Shown here: piece after piece, positions 37,972-46,829 of the stretch
How positions within the stretch are numbered: the stretch's first letter is position 1
Layout: each line of letters starts with the position of its first letter
From: JACCZX01 sp963729165
GTDB taxonomy: Bacteria; Pseudomonadota; Gammaproteobacteria; Burkholderiales; Burkholderiaceae_F
Length of the DNA stretch: 64,000 nucleotides
Reading direction: 5' to 3'
NCBI GenBank assembly: GCA_963729165.1
Contig: CAVSMM010000007.1
Span: 124,001 to 188,000 of the forward strand
Program-made: the position numbers and the translations under genes
Notes under the pieces: generated by a model
Told to the model about the DNA's origin: nothing
Seen by the model: the letters and a program-made list of their open reading frames with translations, nothing else
The model's database searches: none

Positions 37972-38574
37972 ATGAAGCTAGGTCACACGATTGACACTCT
38001 TGTCGATGCGCTGAAGCGTCTACCGGGCATCGGCCCGCGCTCCGCTCAGCGTATCGCCTTTCACCTGTTGCAGCACGATCGCGACGCCGCGGTGCGACTG
38101 GGTGAATCGTTGCTCGTGGCAGCGCGCACGATCGGGCAATGCCGGCGCTGCAACACACTGACCGAGCAGCCGATCTGCGCCACGTGCGAAAGTGCGAAAC
38201 GAGATGCGCAGTTGTTGTGTGTTGTCGAATCGCCGGCCGATCAGCTCGTCATCGAGCAATCGCTTGCGTATGGCGGTCTTTACTTCGTGATGATGGGCCG
38301 CCTGTCGCCGCTCGATGGCATCGGCCCGCGCGAGATTCAGATGGAGCGGTTACTCGCGCGTGTTGCCGATGGAATCGTGCGCGAGGTCATCGTCGCGACA
38401 TCGTTTACGCCTGAGGGCGATGCGACCGCGCACTACATCACGCAACTCGTGCGCGAGCGCGATCCGCAATTGAAAGTGACACGACTGGCGCGTGGCGTAC
38501 CCGCCGGCGCCGAACTCGAGTACACCGATGTCAACACGGTGGCCCAAGCGATGCTCGATCGCCGCGCCGACTAG
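37972..38574 (+). CDS. recR: Recombination protein RecR
   Basis: RecR, with RecO and RecF, loads RecA at gaps. The 200-residue product starts at ATG 37972 and has the helix-hairpin-helix LKRLPGIGPRSAQRIAFHLL and the zinc finger C57, C60, C69, C72 (CRRCNTLTEQPICATC). The Toprim domain follows (LCVVESPADQLVIEQS, YFVMMGRLSPLDGIGP, IVATSFTPEGDATAHYI), then the C-terminal RLARGVPAGAELEYTD. The gap to ybaB is 121 bases without a feature I recognise. Confidence 0.95.
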   Translation: MKLGHTIDTLVDALKRLPGIGPRSAQRIAFHLLQHDRDAAVRLGESLLVAARTIGQCRRCNTLTEQPICATCESAKRDAQLLCVVESPADQLVIEQSLAYGGLYFVMMGRLSPLDGIGPREIQMERLLARVADGIVREVIVATSFTPEGDATAHYITQLVRERDPQLKVTRLARGVPAGAELEYTDVNTVAQAMLDRRAD

Positions 38575-38595
38575 CGCCGAGATTAGACTCGTCGT

Positions 38596-38981
38596 ATGAC
38601 GATCGCCTATTGGTGTGTTCTGGTCGCCGCGGTCATCCCGCTGATTTCGATCGGTATCGCCAAGGCGGGAGGCGAGCGCTACAACAATCGCCACCCACGC
38701 GTCTGGCTGGACAAGCAGCAAGGCTATCGGGCGCGCGCAGCGGCCGCCGAGGCAAACAGTTTCGAGGCGTTTCCGTTTTTCGCCGCTGCAGTGATCATTG
38801 CGCATCTGACCAACGCGCCGCAGGCGCGGCATCGATCTGCTGGCGGTCCTCTTCGTGATCGCTCGTATCGCCTACGTCGTCTGCTATCTGGCCGATTGGC
38901 ATTGGGTCTCGCTCTGCAGTCTGGTTTGCTGGCTACGCCGCTTGCGTCGCCATCTTCTTATCCGCAGTGTGGCCTGGCTAG
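38596..38981 (+). CDS. MAPEG family membrane protein (two frame disruptions)
   Basis: This small four-helix membrane protein of the MAPEG family (eicosanoid/glutathione metabolism) has an unknown bacterial role. The first frame gives MTIAYWCVLVAAVIPLISIG, then RYNNRHPRVWLDKQQGYRAR and ANSFEAFPFFAAAVIIAHLT, the MAPEG signature. The remainder (LLAVLFVIARIAYVVCYLAD and then AVWFAGYAACVAIFLSAVW) lies in two other frames and ends at 38979-38981, about 128 residues. Related proteins occur next to recR in several betaproteobacteria. Confidence 0.8.
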
Positions 38982-39003
38982 GGTAGATACGGGTACATGC
39001 GGG

Positions 39004-39025
39004 GCAGCCGGGAAACATCGGCTGC
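39004..39025. terminator. Possible terminator hairpin between the MAPEG gene and the ABC operon
   Basis: GCAGCCG, an 8-base loop and CGGCTGC form a 7-bp perfect stem 22 bases after the MAPEG stop. It has no T-run, so termination is uncertain; it could also be a leader stem of the ABC operon. Confidence 0.4.
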
Positions 39026-39058
39026 GCTAGGCTCACCCGCTCAACAGGAGGCACGACA

Positions 39059-40096
39059 ATGAAAACAACGCTTACGCGGCGTGAGGTCCTAACGGCAGGC
39101 GCTGCGGTACTGATATTCCCCGCAGTCGGAAGCGCACAAGCGCCCGAGCGCAAGAAGGTCACGATCGCAGTAGGCGGCAAGAATCTGCTGTATTACCTGC
39201 CGTTGACGATCGCAGAGCAGAAGAAGTTTTTCGAGGCCGAGGGACTCGACGTCACCATCGTTGACTTTGCCGGCGGCGCACGCGCGCTGCAGGCCGTGGT
39301 TGGCGGCAGCGCTGATGTGGTGTCGGGTGCGTTCGAGCACAACATCAACATGCAGGCCAAGGGCCAGCCGATGCGAGCGTTCGTCCTGCAGGGGCGTGCT
39401 CCGCAGATCGTGATGGCGGTTAGCACCAAGACGATGCCCAACTATAAAACCGTCGCAGATTTGAAAGGCAAGAAGATTGGTGTGACCGCGCCGGGCTCTT
39501 CGACCAACATCATGTCGAACTTTGTTCTCGCCAAGGCAGGACTGAAACCCGCCGATGTCTCCTACGTCGGCGTCGGCGCCGCGCAGGGCGCGGTCGCCGC
39601 GTTGCGGGCGGGCCAGATTGATGCAATCTCCAACCTTGATCCCGTCATCACAATGCTGATGCGGAGCAACGACATTCAGATCATTTCCGATACGCGGGAC
39701 GTTGCGGAGGCTGACAAAGTCTTCGGCGGCCCAATGCCCGCGGCGACTCTGTACGCGCCGGTCTCCTTCATCGATAAGAATCCGAACACGGTGCAGGCAT
39801 TGACCAATGCGATCGTGCGCGCCAACAAGTGGATCCAGCAGGCGGGCCCGTCGGATATCGTCAAAGCTGTGCCGGAAAGCTATTTGCTGGGCGATCGGGC
39901 CGTCTACATCGATGCCTTTCTGAAGGCCAAGCCGGCGCTGTCATCCGATGGGATGTTTCCGGAGCAGGGGGCCGCGACCGCCTTACGCGCACTGCAAAGC
40001 GTCGACGACAACATGAAGGCCGCGAAGATCGATTTGAAGGCGGTTTTCACCAACGACTTCGCGCGCAAGGCGAACACGAAGTATCCGAAGGGTTGA
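39059..40096 (+). CDS. ABC transporter substrate-binding protein (NMT1/SsuA-like)
   Basis: This is a periplasmic binding protein of the nitrate/taurine/thiamine-precursor type, 345 residues. The N-terminus TRREVLTAGAAVLIFPAVGS looks like a Tat signal with cleavage after SAQA. Family features are YYLPLTIAEQKKFFEAEGLD, VDFAGGARALQAVVGGSADV, AVSTKTMPNYKTVADLKGKK and IGVTAPGSSTNIMSNFVLAK. A clear ribosome site (CAGGAGG) precedes the ATG. Members bind sulfonates, nitrate, pyrimidine precursors or aromatic acids; the ligand cannot be called here. It is followed closely by the ATPase and permease genes. Confidence 0.88.
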   Translation: MKTTLTRREVLTAGAAVLIFPAVGSAQAPERKKVTIAVGGKNLLYYLPLTIAEQKKFFEAEGLDVTIVDFAGGARALQAVVGGSADVVSGAFEHNINMQAKGQPMRAFVLQGRAPQIVMAVSTKTMPNYKTVADLKGKKIGVTAPGSSTNIMSNFVLAKAGLKPADVSYVGVGAAQGAVAALRAGQIDAISNLDPVITMLMRSNDIQIISDTRDVAEADKVFGGPMPAATLYAPVSFIDKNPNTVQALTNAIVRANKWIQQAGPSDIVKAVPESYLLGDRAVYIDAFLKAKPALSSDGMFPEQGAATALRALQSVDDNMKAAKIDLKAVFTNDFARKANTKYPKG

Positions 40097-40099
40097 TCG

Positions 40100-40909
40100 G
40101 TGAGCGGGCCTGCCGCGCTCGATCTGCGCGGCGTTACGTGCACGTTCGTCAGTCGCGACAATCGCTCGCAGCGATACACCGCGGTCGCGGACGTGACGCT
40201 TGCTGTTGCGCCCGGCGAGTTCGTCAGCGTGGTGGGTCCGACCGGCTGCGGCAAGAGCACGCTGCTCAACGTTGCTGCGGGACTGCTCGAGCCAAGTGCG
40301 GGTCAGGTTCACGTGTTCGGTCAGCCATTGGCTGGCATCAACAAACGTGCGGGGTACATGTTCCAGACCGAAGCGCTGATGCCTTGGCGCACCGCGCGTG
40401 CGAACGTCATGGCAGGGCTCGAATTTCGCGGCGTCGCTGATGCGGGTGCGCAGGCGGACAAGTGGCTAAAGCGCGTCGGTCTTGGAGGTTTTGGGGACCG
40501 CTATCCGCATCAGCTGTCGGGCGGCATGCGCAAACGCACGTCGCTCGCGCAAACGCTGGTGCTGGATCCCGACATCATTTTGATGGACGAGCCTTTTTCT
40601 GCACTCGATATCCAGACGCGGCAGTTGATGGAGAACGAGGTACTCGAGCTCTGGGCGGACAAGAAGAAAGCGGTGCTTTTCATCACGCACGACCTGGATG
40701 AAGCGATTGCGATGAGCGACCGGGTGATCGTCCTGTCCGCCGGCCCTGCGTCGCATCCGATGGGTGAATTCTTGATCGATCTGCCGCGGCCGCGCGATGT
40801 CGCCGAAGTCCGCGTGACACCACGCTTCGTCGACCTGCACAAGGCGATCTGGGACGTGTTGCGCGATGAGGTCCTAAAAGGCTATGCACAGCAGAAGCTG
40901 GCGGCATGA
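40100..40909 (+). CDS. ABC transporter ATP-binding protein
   Basis: This is the ATPase subunit of the importer, 269 residues from a GTG start three bases after the preceding stop. Walker A is GPTGCGKST, the Q-loop region GYMFQTEALMPWRTARANV, the signature LSGGMRKRTSLAQTL (G-M-R-K rather than the common G-M-x-Q-R), Walker B IILMDEPFSALD and the switch histidine VLFITHDLDEAIAMSDR. It is most similar in layout to the SsuB/TauB/NrtD group. Its stop overlaps the permease start. Confidence 0.92.
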   Translation: MSGPAALDLRGVTCTFVSRDNRSQRYTAVADVTLAVAPGEFVSVVGPTGCGKSTLLNVAAGLLEPSAGQVHVFGQPLAGINKRAGYMFQTEALMPWRTARANVMAGLEFRGVADAGAQADKWLKRVGLGGFGDRYPHQLSGGMRKRTSLAQTLVLDPDIILMDEPFSALDIQTRQLMENEVLELWADKKKAVLFITHDLDEAIAMSDRVIVLSAGPASHPMGEFLIDLPRPRDVAEVRVTPRFVDLHKAIWDVLRDEVLKGYAQQKLAA

Positions 40910-41814
40910 GCGCAGGGCCGCCTCAAGCTCAGCACGAGCCCCAGCGGGAAGCGGGCGCGCCGCGACCAGAGGCATCACAAAACTCGATGTGGAGCACCTT
41001 TAGACCGAGCCACAAGACGCTGCGACTGTGGCAGGCGATGGTGCTGGTGGCCGTGTTTGTGTTCTGGTACGCGATGACGACGCCCGGGTTAATTCCTCCG
41101 GTCATGTTCGAGAACGATCGACAGGCGGCATTCTTTTTCGGCGAACCGATCAGGATTTTCGCTCGCATCTGGACCTGGTTCATCACCGATCGCGATATCT
41201 ATGCGCATCTGTGGGTAACGTTGCTCGAGACCGTACTGGCGTTTGCGCTGGGAACGATCGGCGGCTTGATCGTCGGCATGTGGCTGGCGCTGTCGCCGGT
41301 GGCCGGCGCCATCTTCGATCCGTATATCAAAGCACTGAACTCAATGCCGCGCGTGATTCTGGCGCCGATTTTCGCGGTGTGGTTCGGGTTGGGTATTGCG
41401 TCGAAGGTCGCGCTTGGCTTCACCCTCGTATTCTTCATCGTCTTTTTCAACGTCTATCAGGGCGTCAAGGAAGTCAGCCCCACGGTGCTCGCGAGCGCGC
41501 GCATGCTCGGTGCGTCGCGCAAGCAGCTGCTGCGGCACGTTTACTTGCCGAGCGCGACCAGCTGGGTCTTTTCTTCTCTGCATACCTCCGTGGGACTCGC
41601 GTTCGTCGGCGCGGTGGTTGGTGAGTATCTGGGCTCCTCGCGCGGCGTCGGCTACCTGATACTGCAGGCGGAAGGCTCGTTCGACATCAACACGGTGATG
41701 GCCGGCATCCTTGTGTTAACCGCCTTCGCGCTGGTGCTGGACTGGGCGGTTGGCCGGGTCGAAACACACCTGATGAAGTGGCAACCCCGCGCCGGCGAAA
41801 CGGAAAAGCTCTAG
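40906..41814 (+). CDS. ABC transporter permease (SsuC/TauC-like)
   Basis: This is the membrane subunit of the same importer, 302 residues. A hydrophilic N-terminus of about 45 residues precedes six membrane segments. The EAA loop that docks the ATPase reads SARMLGASRKQLLRHVYLPS at about residues 196-215. GLAFVGAVVGEYLGSSRGVG and YLILQAEGSFDINTVMAGIL are typical of the sulfonate/nitrate permease family. The ATG overlaps the ATPase stop (ATGA). Confidence 0.9.
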   Translation: MSAGPPQAQHEPQREAGAPRPEASQNSMWSTFRPSHKTLRLWQAMVLVAVFVFWYAMTTPGLIPPVMFENDRQAAFFFGEPIRIFARIWTWFITDRDIYAHLWVTLLETVLAFALGTIGGLIVGMWLALSPVAGAIFDPYIKALNSMPRVILAPIFAVWFGLGIASKVALGFTLVFFIVFFNVYQGVKEVSPTVLASARMLGASRKQLLRHVYLPSATSWVFSSLHTSVGLAFVGAVVGEYLGSSRGVGYLILQAEGSFDINTVMAGILVLTAFALVLDWAVGRVETHLMKWQPRAGETEKL

Positions 41815-41883
41815 TTATTGCCGTTAATCCAACAGAAAGCAGCGCTGGACACGCCGTCGGCGGAATCGTAGGCTGCCGGCGCC

Positions 41884-43260
41884 ATGTCAGACGCCTACGC
41901 TTACGCGAGTACCGGCCCCATAGAGCCGTTCTGGCAGCGCAACCGAATCAACCGGTTCTTCCTGTTACCACTCGACAAAGCCGTCCTTAAACATATCGCC
42001 GGCCTGTCGGCTTGTTTTGTTGCGTCGTTTGCGCTGCTGCTCTTCGGCGGCTTCGGGATATTGCTGCTGGTTGTCGCCTTGTTGGCGATCCTGATCGCGG
42101 GAGTTCGTTACGGCTTCAAGATCATCGAGCGCTCGTCCAAGGGCTTTTTGCGCCCGTCGGACTACCCGCTGACCAACGACGACCTCGTCAGCGAATATCT
42201 GCCTTACAAATATGCGGCCATCAACGTGGTGCTGGCGCTGCTGGTCAAGCTGCTAGAGATGATCAGCGGTGGCAGTGAGTTCATTGCGATCGTGGCCTGG
42301 ATGATCTTCTTCGTCGCAATCAGCCCGGCAGCGACAATGCGTCTCGTGATTACCGGCAGCTTGCGTGGGGCGCTGAATCCGGGTGAGATGATTTCGCTGA
42401 TCCAGCGGATCGGAAAACCGTACGCCGCACTCGCGGCGTTCATTTTCGTGGCCGAGCTATGCCGCAGCTACGGCCTGACCGCTTTGGCTGTCGGCGGTGG
42501 GCTCAGTCCTGCCGGTCTAAAGGCGGGATTCGGCGTGGGCACAGTTATCCAGCTGCTATTGCTGTCGTTCGCGTTTTGGTACTTCACCTACATGATCTGC
42601 GGATTGGTTGGCTACGCGATGTATCAGTTTGCGGACGCCCTCGACATCTCGGTGATGGGTCCCGGCGAGCGGGCGATGCGCAGCGTTGCCACATTACGCA
42701 CGATCGATGTCAAGGCGCGCACTCGAGATGCGCTGATAGGGCAGCTGGTATCAGCGGGCGATATCAAGGAAGCAATCGACCTGTTGTCGCATGATCTGAG
42801 CGAGAGGCCGAACGATCTGTCGCTACATGCAAGGTTGCATCGATTGCTGGTGGCTGAAAACAGCACACCGCGGATCGAGCACCACACGGACGCTTATCTG
42901 AAGCTGCTGGTGAAATCTGAAAACTGGCGCGAAGCGATCGAGCTGGTAGAAGATGCCACGACGCGCCGTGCCGAGTGGGCGCCTCGCGATGTTGACCTTG
43001 TCGCCCCGCTTGCACAGGCGGCGATACGACTAGGCAAGCCTCAGTTGGCCGGGCGGCTGATCAAGGGGTTCGATAAGAAGAACACCGTGCACGCAGACAT
43101 TCCCAAGGTATATCTGATCGGAGCGCAATTGATGGCCGAGTGGGGTGGCAAGCCCGATGAAGCGCGCCGCATCTTGGAACACCTGCTCAAGCGTTATCCG
43201 TCGGACTCGATTGCCGCCGAAGCCGGGCGCTATCTGCAGGTGCTGCAGCGCGCTGCGTAG
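41884..43260 (+). CDS. Hypothetical membrane protein with a soluble TPR-like C-terminus
   Basis: I do not recognise a named family. The 458-residue product has at least five or six membrane segments in its first 250 residues (LSACFVASFALLLFGGFGIL at about 40, INVVLALLVKLLEMISGGSE at about 116, IAIVAWMIFFVAISPAATMR, AALAAFIFVAELCRSYGLTA, TVIQLLLLSFAFWYFTYMIC). A soluble helical region follows from about residue 270, with repeats such as LISAGDIKEAIDLLSHDLSE-like units and GGKPDEARRILEHLLKRYPS, which resembles TPR repeats. It is monocistronic, downstream of the ABC operon. The TPR-like tail suggests a protein-interaction or scaffold role, but nothing more can be supported. Confidence 0.65.
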   Translation: MSDAYAYASTGPIEPFWQRNRINRFFLLPLDKAVLKHIAGLSACFVASFALLLFGGFGILLLVVALLAILIAGVRYGFKIIERSSKGFLRPSDYPLTNDDLVSEYLPYKYAAINVVLALLVKLLEMISGGSEFIAIVAWMIFFVAISPAATMRLVITGSLRGALNPGEMISLIQRIGKPYAALAAFIFVAELCRSYGLTALAVGGGLSPAGLKAGFGVGTVIQLLLLSFAFWYFTYMICGLVGYAMYQFADALDISVMGPGERAMRSVATLRTIDVKARTRDALIGQLVSAGDIKEAIDLLSHDLSERPNDLSLHARLHRLLVAENSTPRIEHHTDAYLKLLVKSENWREAIELVEDATTRRAEWAPRDVDLVAPLAQAAIRLGKPQLAGRLIKGFDKKNTVHADIPKVYLIGAQLMAEWGGKPDEARRILEHLLKRYPSDSIAAEAGRYLQVLQRAA

Positions 43261-43539
43261 TTACTCTTCAGGCCCCCAACGCGTTCGCAATTGGGTATCA
43301 AGGTCAAGCTCCATCTCGGAGGCCGGACCCGATAGCGCGGGGCGTGGGCGAGGTGCGCCGGTGGCCCCGCGGATCGTCATGGGTGGCTGCTGCGTCGGTG
43401 CCAAGCCGCCCAGCGTGGCGGGCGACGGGAAGTGCGTCGATAGCCGCCGTTTGACGTCTTCTGCCGGCTGCCGCAATCCATGGCGCGAATAGGTCGTAAA
43501 CAGTCCAAGAAGGCAATCGGCAATCTGACGGCTATACAA
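43261..43539 (-). CDS. Small proline-rich hypothetical protein (tentative)
   Basis: This open frame of 92 codons lies directly downstream of the rhomboid gene, overlapping its stop by eight bases with a TTG start. Its stop abuts the stop of the convergent gene at 43260. The second half is Pro/Gly/Thr-rich (APTQQPPMTIRGATGAPRPR), ending in ASEMELDLDTQLRTRWGPEE. I recognise no family. In support: the tight packing and the acidic, non-random C-terminus. Against: no ATG, no ribosome site I can identify, and high-GC DNA that easily gives chance frames. It could also be the displaced end of the rhomboid protein if an undetected frame error exists. Confidence 0.3.
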   Translation of the reverse strand: MYSRQIADCLLGLFTTYSRHGLRQPAEDVKRRLSTHFPSPATLGGLAPTQQPPMTIRGATGAPRPRPALSGPASEMELDLDTQLRTRWGPEE

Positions 43540-44881
43540 GATTCTTCAGCGTGTCACTCGCCAACAGGCCATCAAGGACGCGCAGTGCCGCCGCATCTTC
43601 GCGCGTTGCTACCAGCCGCCTTGCGAGCCGCAATTGCTCATCGACAGGCAATGCGGCCAGCACATGCGGTTGACTCATTTGCAAATACACGGGGCGCAAG
43701 TCGGAACGCGCACCGCGCGCCCGGATCCACAACACGCGCAATGTTGCATCGAGCAATGTCTCTTGATTGCGTCCCAGCAGGGCCATGTTGAAGTACGCCG
43801 TTGCGAGGTGCACATTGGTCGGATCATCCTGCAGCAACTCGCCGTAAGCACGCGCCGCTTTGCGCGTATCGAGCCGGGCCGCCGCGGCCTGCGCTTCCTG
43901 CAAGAGTGTGGATTTTCGGTCGCCGCGTCGCTCGTCCGCAAACTGCTCGTCCAAGATGCGATCTACTTTCTTGATGTCGCTTGGGCGAAGCAGCCAAGCC
44001 AACACCGCGCCCGCAAGAAAGCCGCCGATATGCGCGCTATACGACACGCGGGCTTCCGGAGAGGCAGCCCACTGCACGGCTTCGATCAGCAGCCAGACCG
44101 GCAACAGCAGCAGGGCTGGAATTCGAGCCGTATTGAAATAGACGAACAACCAGTAAAACACCGGGACCTTGCGCGTGCCGTACAAAACGGCCACCATCGC
44201 CATGGCTCCCGAGATCGACCCCGACGCACCGACCAGCGTCTGATCGCTGAACAGCATGTGGACCGCGCCGGCGAACACTCCACTTGCAACGAATGCAATA
44301 AAAAAGCGAAGGCGGCCGAGCGCAGCTTCGGCGAAGGGTCCGGCCAGCAGCAACACGATCATGTTGCCGAGCCAGTGAACCGCGTCGCCATGCAGGAACT
44401 GGTAAGTCAGCAGGCGAAGCGCGCCCCAAGCGGGTCCGCCAGCGTCGGGCTCGAGCGCAAACCTGTCCGTGAAAACGCGCCCCATCAGTGCATCGAACTG
44501 CCCCCTCTGGTCACGCCATGTCGCATAAGCGGGGTCGGATGACCCCACGACAGCGCCCTCGCGCAGGTCGCGCATGAACTCGCGATCATTTTCAACTGCC
44601 AACATCAGCTGAACCGATTGTTCCGGGCGGGCGCCTGCGCGAATCATGCGCAGCACCTGTAAAGCGCCGCGATCGTTTCGGCGCTCCAGGTAAGTCGCAT
44701 ACCTGGGCAGTTCTATCTGTGCCAGTTGCGACGAGAAGTAGTACTCGGCGGCGCGCGCATAAGCCTGCCGATCGCCCGACTGAAACACGAAGTAGACGAG
44801 CGCGTTGATAAGAATCAACGCCAGCGTGACCACCGGCAGCGATTTTGCCGTGAAGCGCGTCTGATAAGGAATCAGCAGCAT
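43532..44881 (-). CDS. Rhomboid family intramembrane serine protease with TPR-like C-terminus
   Basis: I place the start at the ATG ending at 44881 (LLIPYQTRFTAKSLPVVTLA), giving 449 residues; an open frame runs further upstream but with no hydrophobic or conserved content. The rhomboid domain spans about residues 155-300. It has the N-terminal His/Asn region FLHGDAVHWLGNM, the catalytic Ser220 in VGASGS and His284 in SYSAHIGGF. A long insertion of about 110 residues sits between the first helix and the core. A soluble helical tail from about 310 (KAARAYGELLQDDPTNVHLA) resembles tetratricopeptide repeats. It is divergent from carA and cleaves unknown membrane substrates. Confidence 0.85.
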   Translation of the reverse strand: MLLIPYQTRFTAKSLPVVTLALILINALVYFVFQSGDRQAYARAAEYYFSSQLAQIELPRYATYLERRNDRGALQVLRMIRAGARPEQSVQLMLAVENDREFMRDLREGAVVGSSDPAYATWRDQRGQFDALMGRVFTDRFALEPDAGGPAWGALRLLTYQFLHGDAVHWLGNMIVLLLAGPFAEAALGRLRFFIAFVASGVFAGAVHMLFSDQTLVGASGSISGAMAMVAVLYGTRKVPVFYWLFVYFNTARIPALLLLPVWLLIEAVQWAASPEARVSYSAHIGGFLAGAVLAWLLRPSDIKKVDRILDEQFADERRGDRKSTLLQEAQAAAARLDTRKAARAYGELLQDDPTNVHLATAYFNMALLGRNQETLLDATLRVLWIRARGARSDLRPVYLQMSQPHVLAALPVDEQLRLARRLVATREDAAALRVLDGLLASDTLKNLV

Positions 44882-45024
44882 GGGCTCAGCGTGGACCGCA
44901 AGCCGCTTCGGGCGGCGCGTGAAGATACAATCCGGCAGTTTATCCGCGGCCATAGGCGCTGGTTTAGTTGAATACACCCGGGCGTCGTGGCAAATGCAGC
45001 GGTTATCGGGAGTGAGGAGCCGTA

Positions 45025-46242
45025 TTGCCCCCCGTGGTAGTTGATTCGCGTCCCGTCGCGGCGCTTGTGCTGGCCGACGGAACGATCTTTCGTGGCCGAT
45101 CGATCGGTGCTGCCGGCGAGACGCTCGGTGAGGTCGTTTTCAATACGGCTATGACCGGCTATCAGGAAATATTGACTGATCCGTCATACGCTGGGCAGAT
45201 CGTCACGCTGACGTATCCGCATATCGGCAACACCGGCGTCAATGACGAAGACGTCGAGTCCACACGAGTGCACGCTGCCGGATTGGTAATTCGCGATCTT
45301 CCGCTGCGGCCGTCGAATTTTCGCGCGCAGAAAGATCTCGCCAGCTATTTGAAAGAGCAGGGGGTCGTCGGTATCTCGGATATCGACACGCGCAAACTCA
45401 CGCGAAAGCTGCGAGAAGGCGGCGCGCAGGCGGGCTGCATCGTCGCAGCCGCAGAAGTAGGTTCGGACCTGGATCAGAGCGCCATCGAACATGCGTTGCA
45501 GCGCGCGCGTTCTTATGCGGGCATGGCGGGACAAGATCTGGCGAAAGTCGTCAGCGTCAAGCGGCCGTACCAGTGGAGCGAGGGAAGCTGGCGGCTCAGT
45601 CGCGACGATGGCACGCCGGGCTTCGTGGCGCGCGATTCGAATCGCTTCCATGTCGTCGCTTACGACTACGGAGTGAAGCAAAATATTTTGCGCTTGATCG
45701 CCGATCGTGGTTGCCGCATCTCGACTGTCCCTGCAAAAACCAGTGCGAGCGATGTGCTGAAGTTGCAGCCCGACGGAGTATTCCTCGCCAACGGCCCCGG
45801 CGATCCGGAGCCGTGCGACTACGCGGTCGCAGCAACGCGTGAGTTCATCGCACGCAAAGTTCCTACCTTCGGGATTTGTCTCGGCCATCAGATACTCGGA
45901 TTGGCGGTCGGCGCGCGCACGCTGAAGATGAAGTTCGGCCACCACGGTGCCAACCATCCGGTGGTCGACCTCGCGACGCGCAAGGTGTACATCACGAGTC
46001 AAAACCACGGCTTTGCGGTCGATGAAAAGACGCTGCCTTCAAACGCTCGCATTACACATGTCTCGCTGTTTGACGGATCGCTACAGGGTTTCGAGCTGAC
46101 CGACGCGCCCGCGTTCTGCTTTCAGGGTCACCCCGAGGCGAGTCCGGGTCCGCATGACATTTGCGATCTGTTCGATCGATTCATCGACCTGATGACGGCA
46201 CGCAGGCAGCAACTCAGCGTCGTTGAAAGCGTTCCGGCATGA
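45025..46242 (+). CDS. carA: Carbamoyl-phosphate synthase small subunit (glutamine amidotransferase)
   Basis: This subunit supplies ammonia from glutamine for carbamoyl phosphate, the precursor of arginine and pyrimidines. The 405-residue product uses a TTG start at 45025 behind a strong ribosome site (GTGAGGAG). ALVLADGTIFRGRSIGAAGE and TGYQEILTDPSYAGQIVTLT begin the N-terminal domain. The class I amidotransferase domain has the nucleophile Cys285 in TFGICLGHQILGLA and FQGHPEASPGPHD with the His and Glu partners. The stop overlaps the gmhA start. Confidence 0.95.
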   Translation: MPPVVVDSRPVAALVLADGTIFRGRSIGAAGETLGEVVFNTAMTGYQEILTDPSYAGQIVTLTYPHIGNTGVNDEDVESTRVHAAGLVIRDLPLRPSNFRAQKDLASYLKEQGVVGISDIDTRKLTRKLREGGAQAGCIVAAAEVGSDLDQSAIEHALQRARSYAGMAGQDLAKVVSVKRPYQWSEGSWRLSRDDGTPGFVARDSNRFHVVAYDYGVKQNILRLIADRGCRISTVPAKTSASDVLKLQPDGVFLANGPGDPEPCDYAVAATREFIARKVPTFGICLGHQILGLAVGARTLKMKFGHHGANHPVVDLATRKVYITSQNHGFAVDEKTLPSNARITHVSLFDGSLQGFELTDAPAFCFQGHPEASPGPHDICDLFDRFIDLMTARRQQLSVVESVPA

Positions 46243-46829
46243 CGATCGACGCCGTAAAAGCCACGTTGAACGAGGCGCTGGATGCGGTTCAGACGCTGAT
46301 CGGCAATGAAGCGATGCTGCAGCGTATTGCCGCTGCGGGCCAACTGCTCGCCGACACGTTCGCCGCTGGCGGCCGGGCGTACTCGTGCGGCAATGGCGGC
46401 TCGATGTGTGACGCGATGCATTTCGCCGAGGAACTGACGGGTCGGTTTCGGGATAACCGACCCGGCTATGCAGCGCTTGCGATCAGCGATGCCAGCCACT
46501 TGTCGTGCGTCGGCAATGATTATGGCTATGAACAGGTGTTTGCTCGGTTCATCGAAGCGCACGGGCGCAAGGACGATGTGTTGCTTGCGATTTCGACCAG
46601 CGGCACGAGCAAGAACGTGTTGGCGGCAGTCGGCGCTGCGCATCAGCGCGGAATGAAGGTCATTGGCTTGACCGGCCGCGAGGGTACGCAGCTCGCTGAA
46701 TCTGCAGACATTGCCATCGTCACGGCGGCGGGTAAGTACGCCGACCGCGTGCAGGAGCTTCACATCAAGGTCATTCACATTCTGATCGAGCTGGTCGAGC
46801 GCAAGCTCGCGCCCGGCAATTACGCGTAA
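46239..46829 (+). CDS. gmhA: Phosphoheptose isomerase (sedoheptulose 7-phosphate isomerase)
   Basis: GmhA makes D-glycero-D-manno-heptose 7-phosphate, the first step to LPS inner-core heptose. The 196-residue SIS-fold protein matches E. coli GmhA along its length: AYSCGNGGSMCDAMHFAEEL, RFRDNRPGYAALAISDASHL, SCVGNDYGYEQVFARFIEAH, LLAISTSGTSKNVLAA and QELHIKVIHILIELVERKLA. This identity, rather than a generic SIS domain (DiaA), supports the call. Its start overlaps the carA stop and its stop overlaps the carB ATG, so it is translationally coupled on both sides inside the carbamoyl-phosphate synthase operon, an odd place for a heptose gene. Confidence 0.9.
   Translation: MTIDAVKATLNEALDAVQTLIGNEAMLQRIAAAGQLLADTFAAGGRAYSCGNGGSMCDAMHFAEELTGRFRDNRPGYAALAISDASHLSCVGNDYGYEQVFARFIEAHGRKDDVLLAISTSGTSKNVLAAVGAAHQRGMKVIGLTGREGTQLAESADIAIVTAAGKYADRVQELHIKVIHILIELVERKLAPGNYA

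Noticed and set aside
43634..44542. Plus-strand open frame opposite the rhomboid gene
   Set aside because: It is a shadow of the rhomboid frame; the rhomboid catalytic motifs settle which strand is coding.
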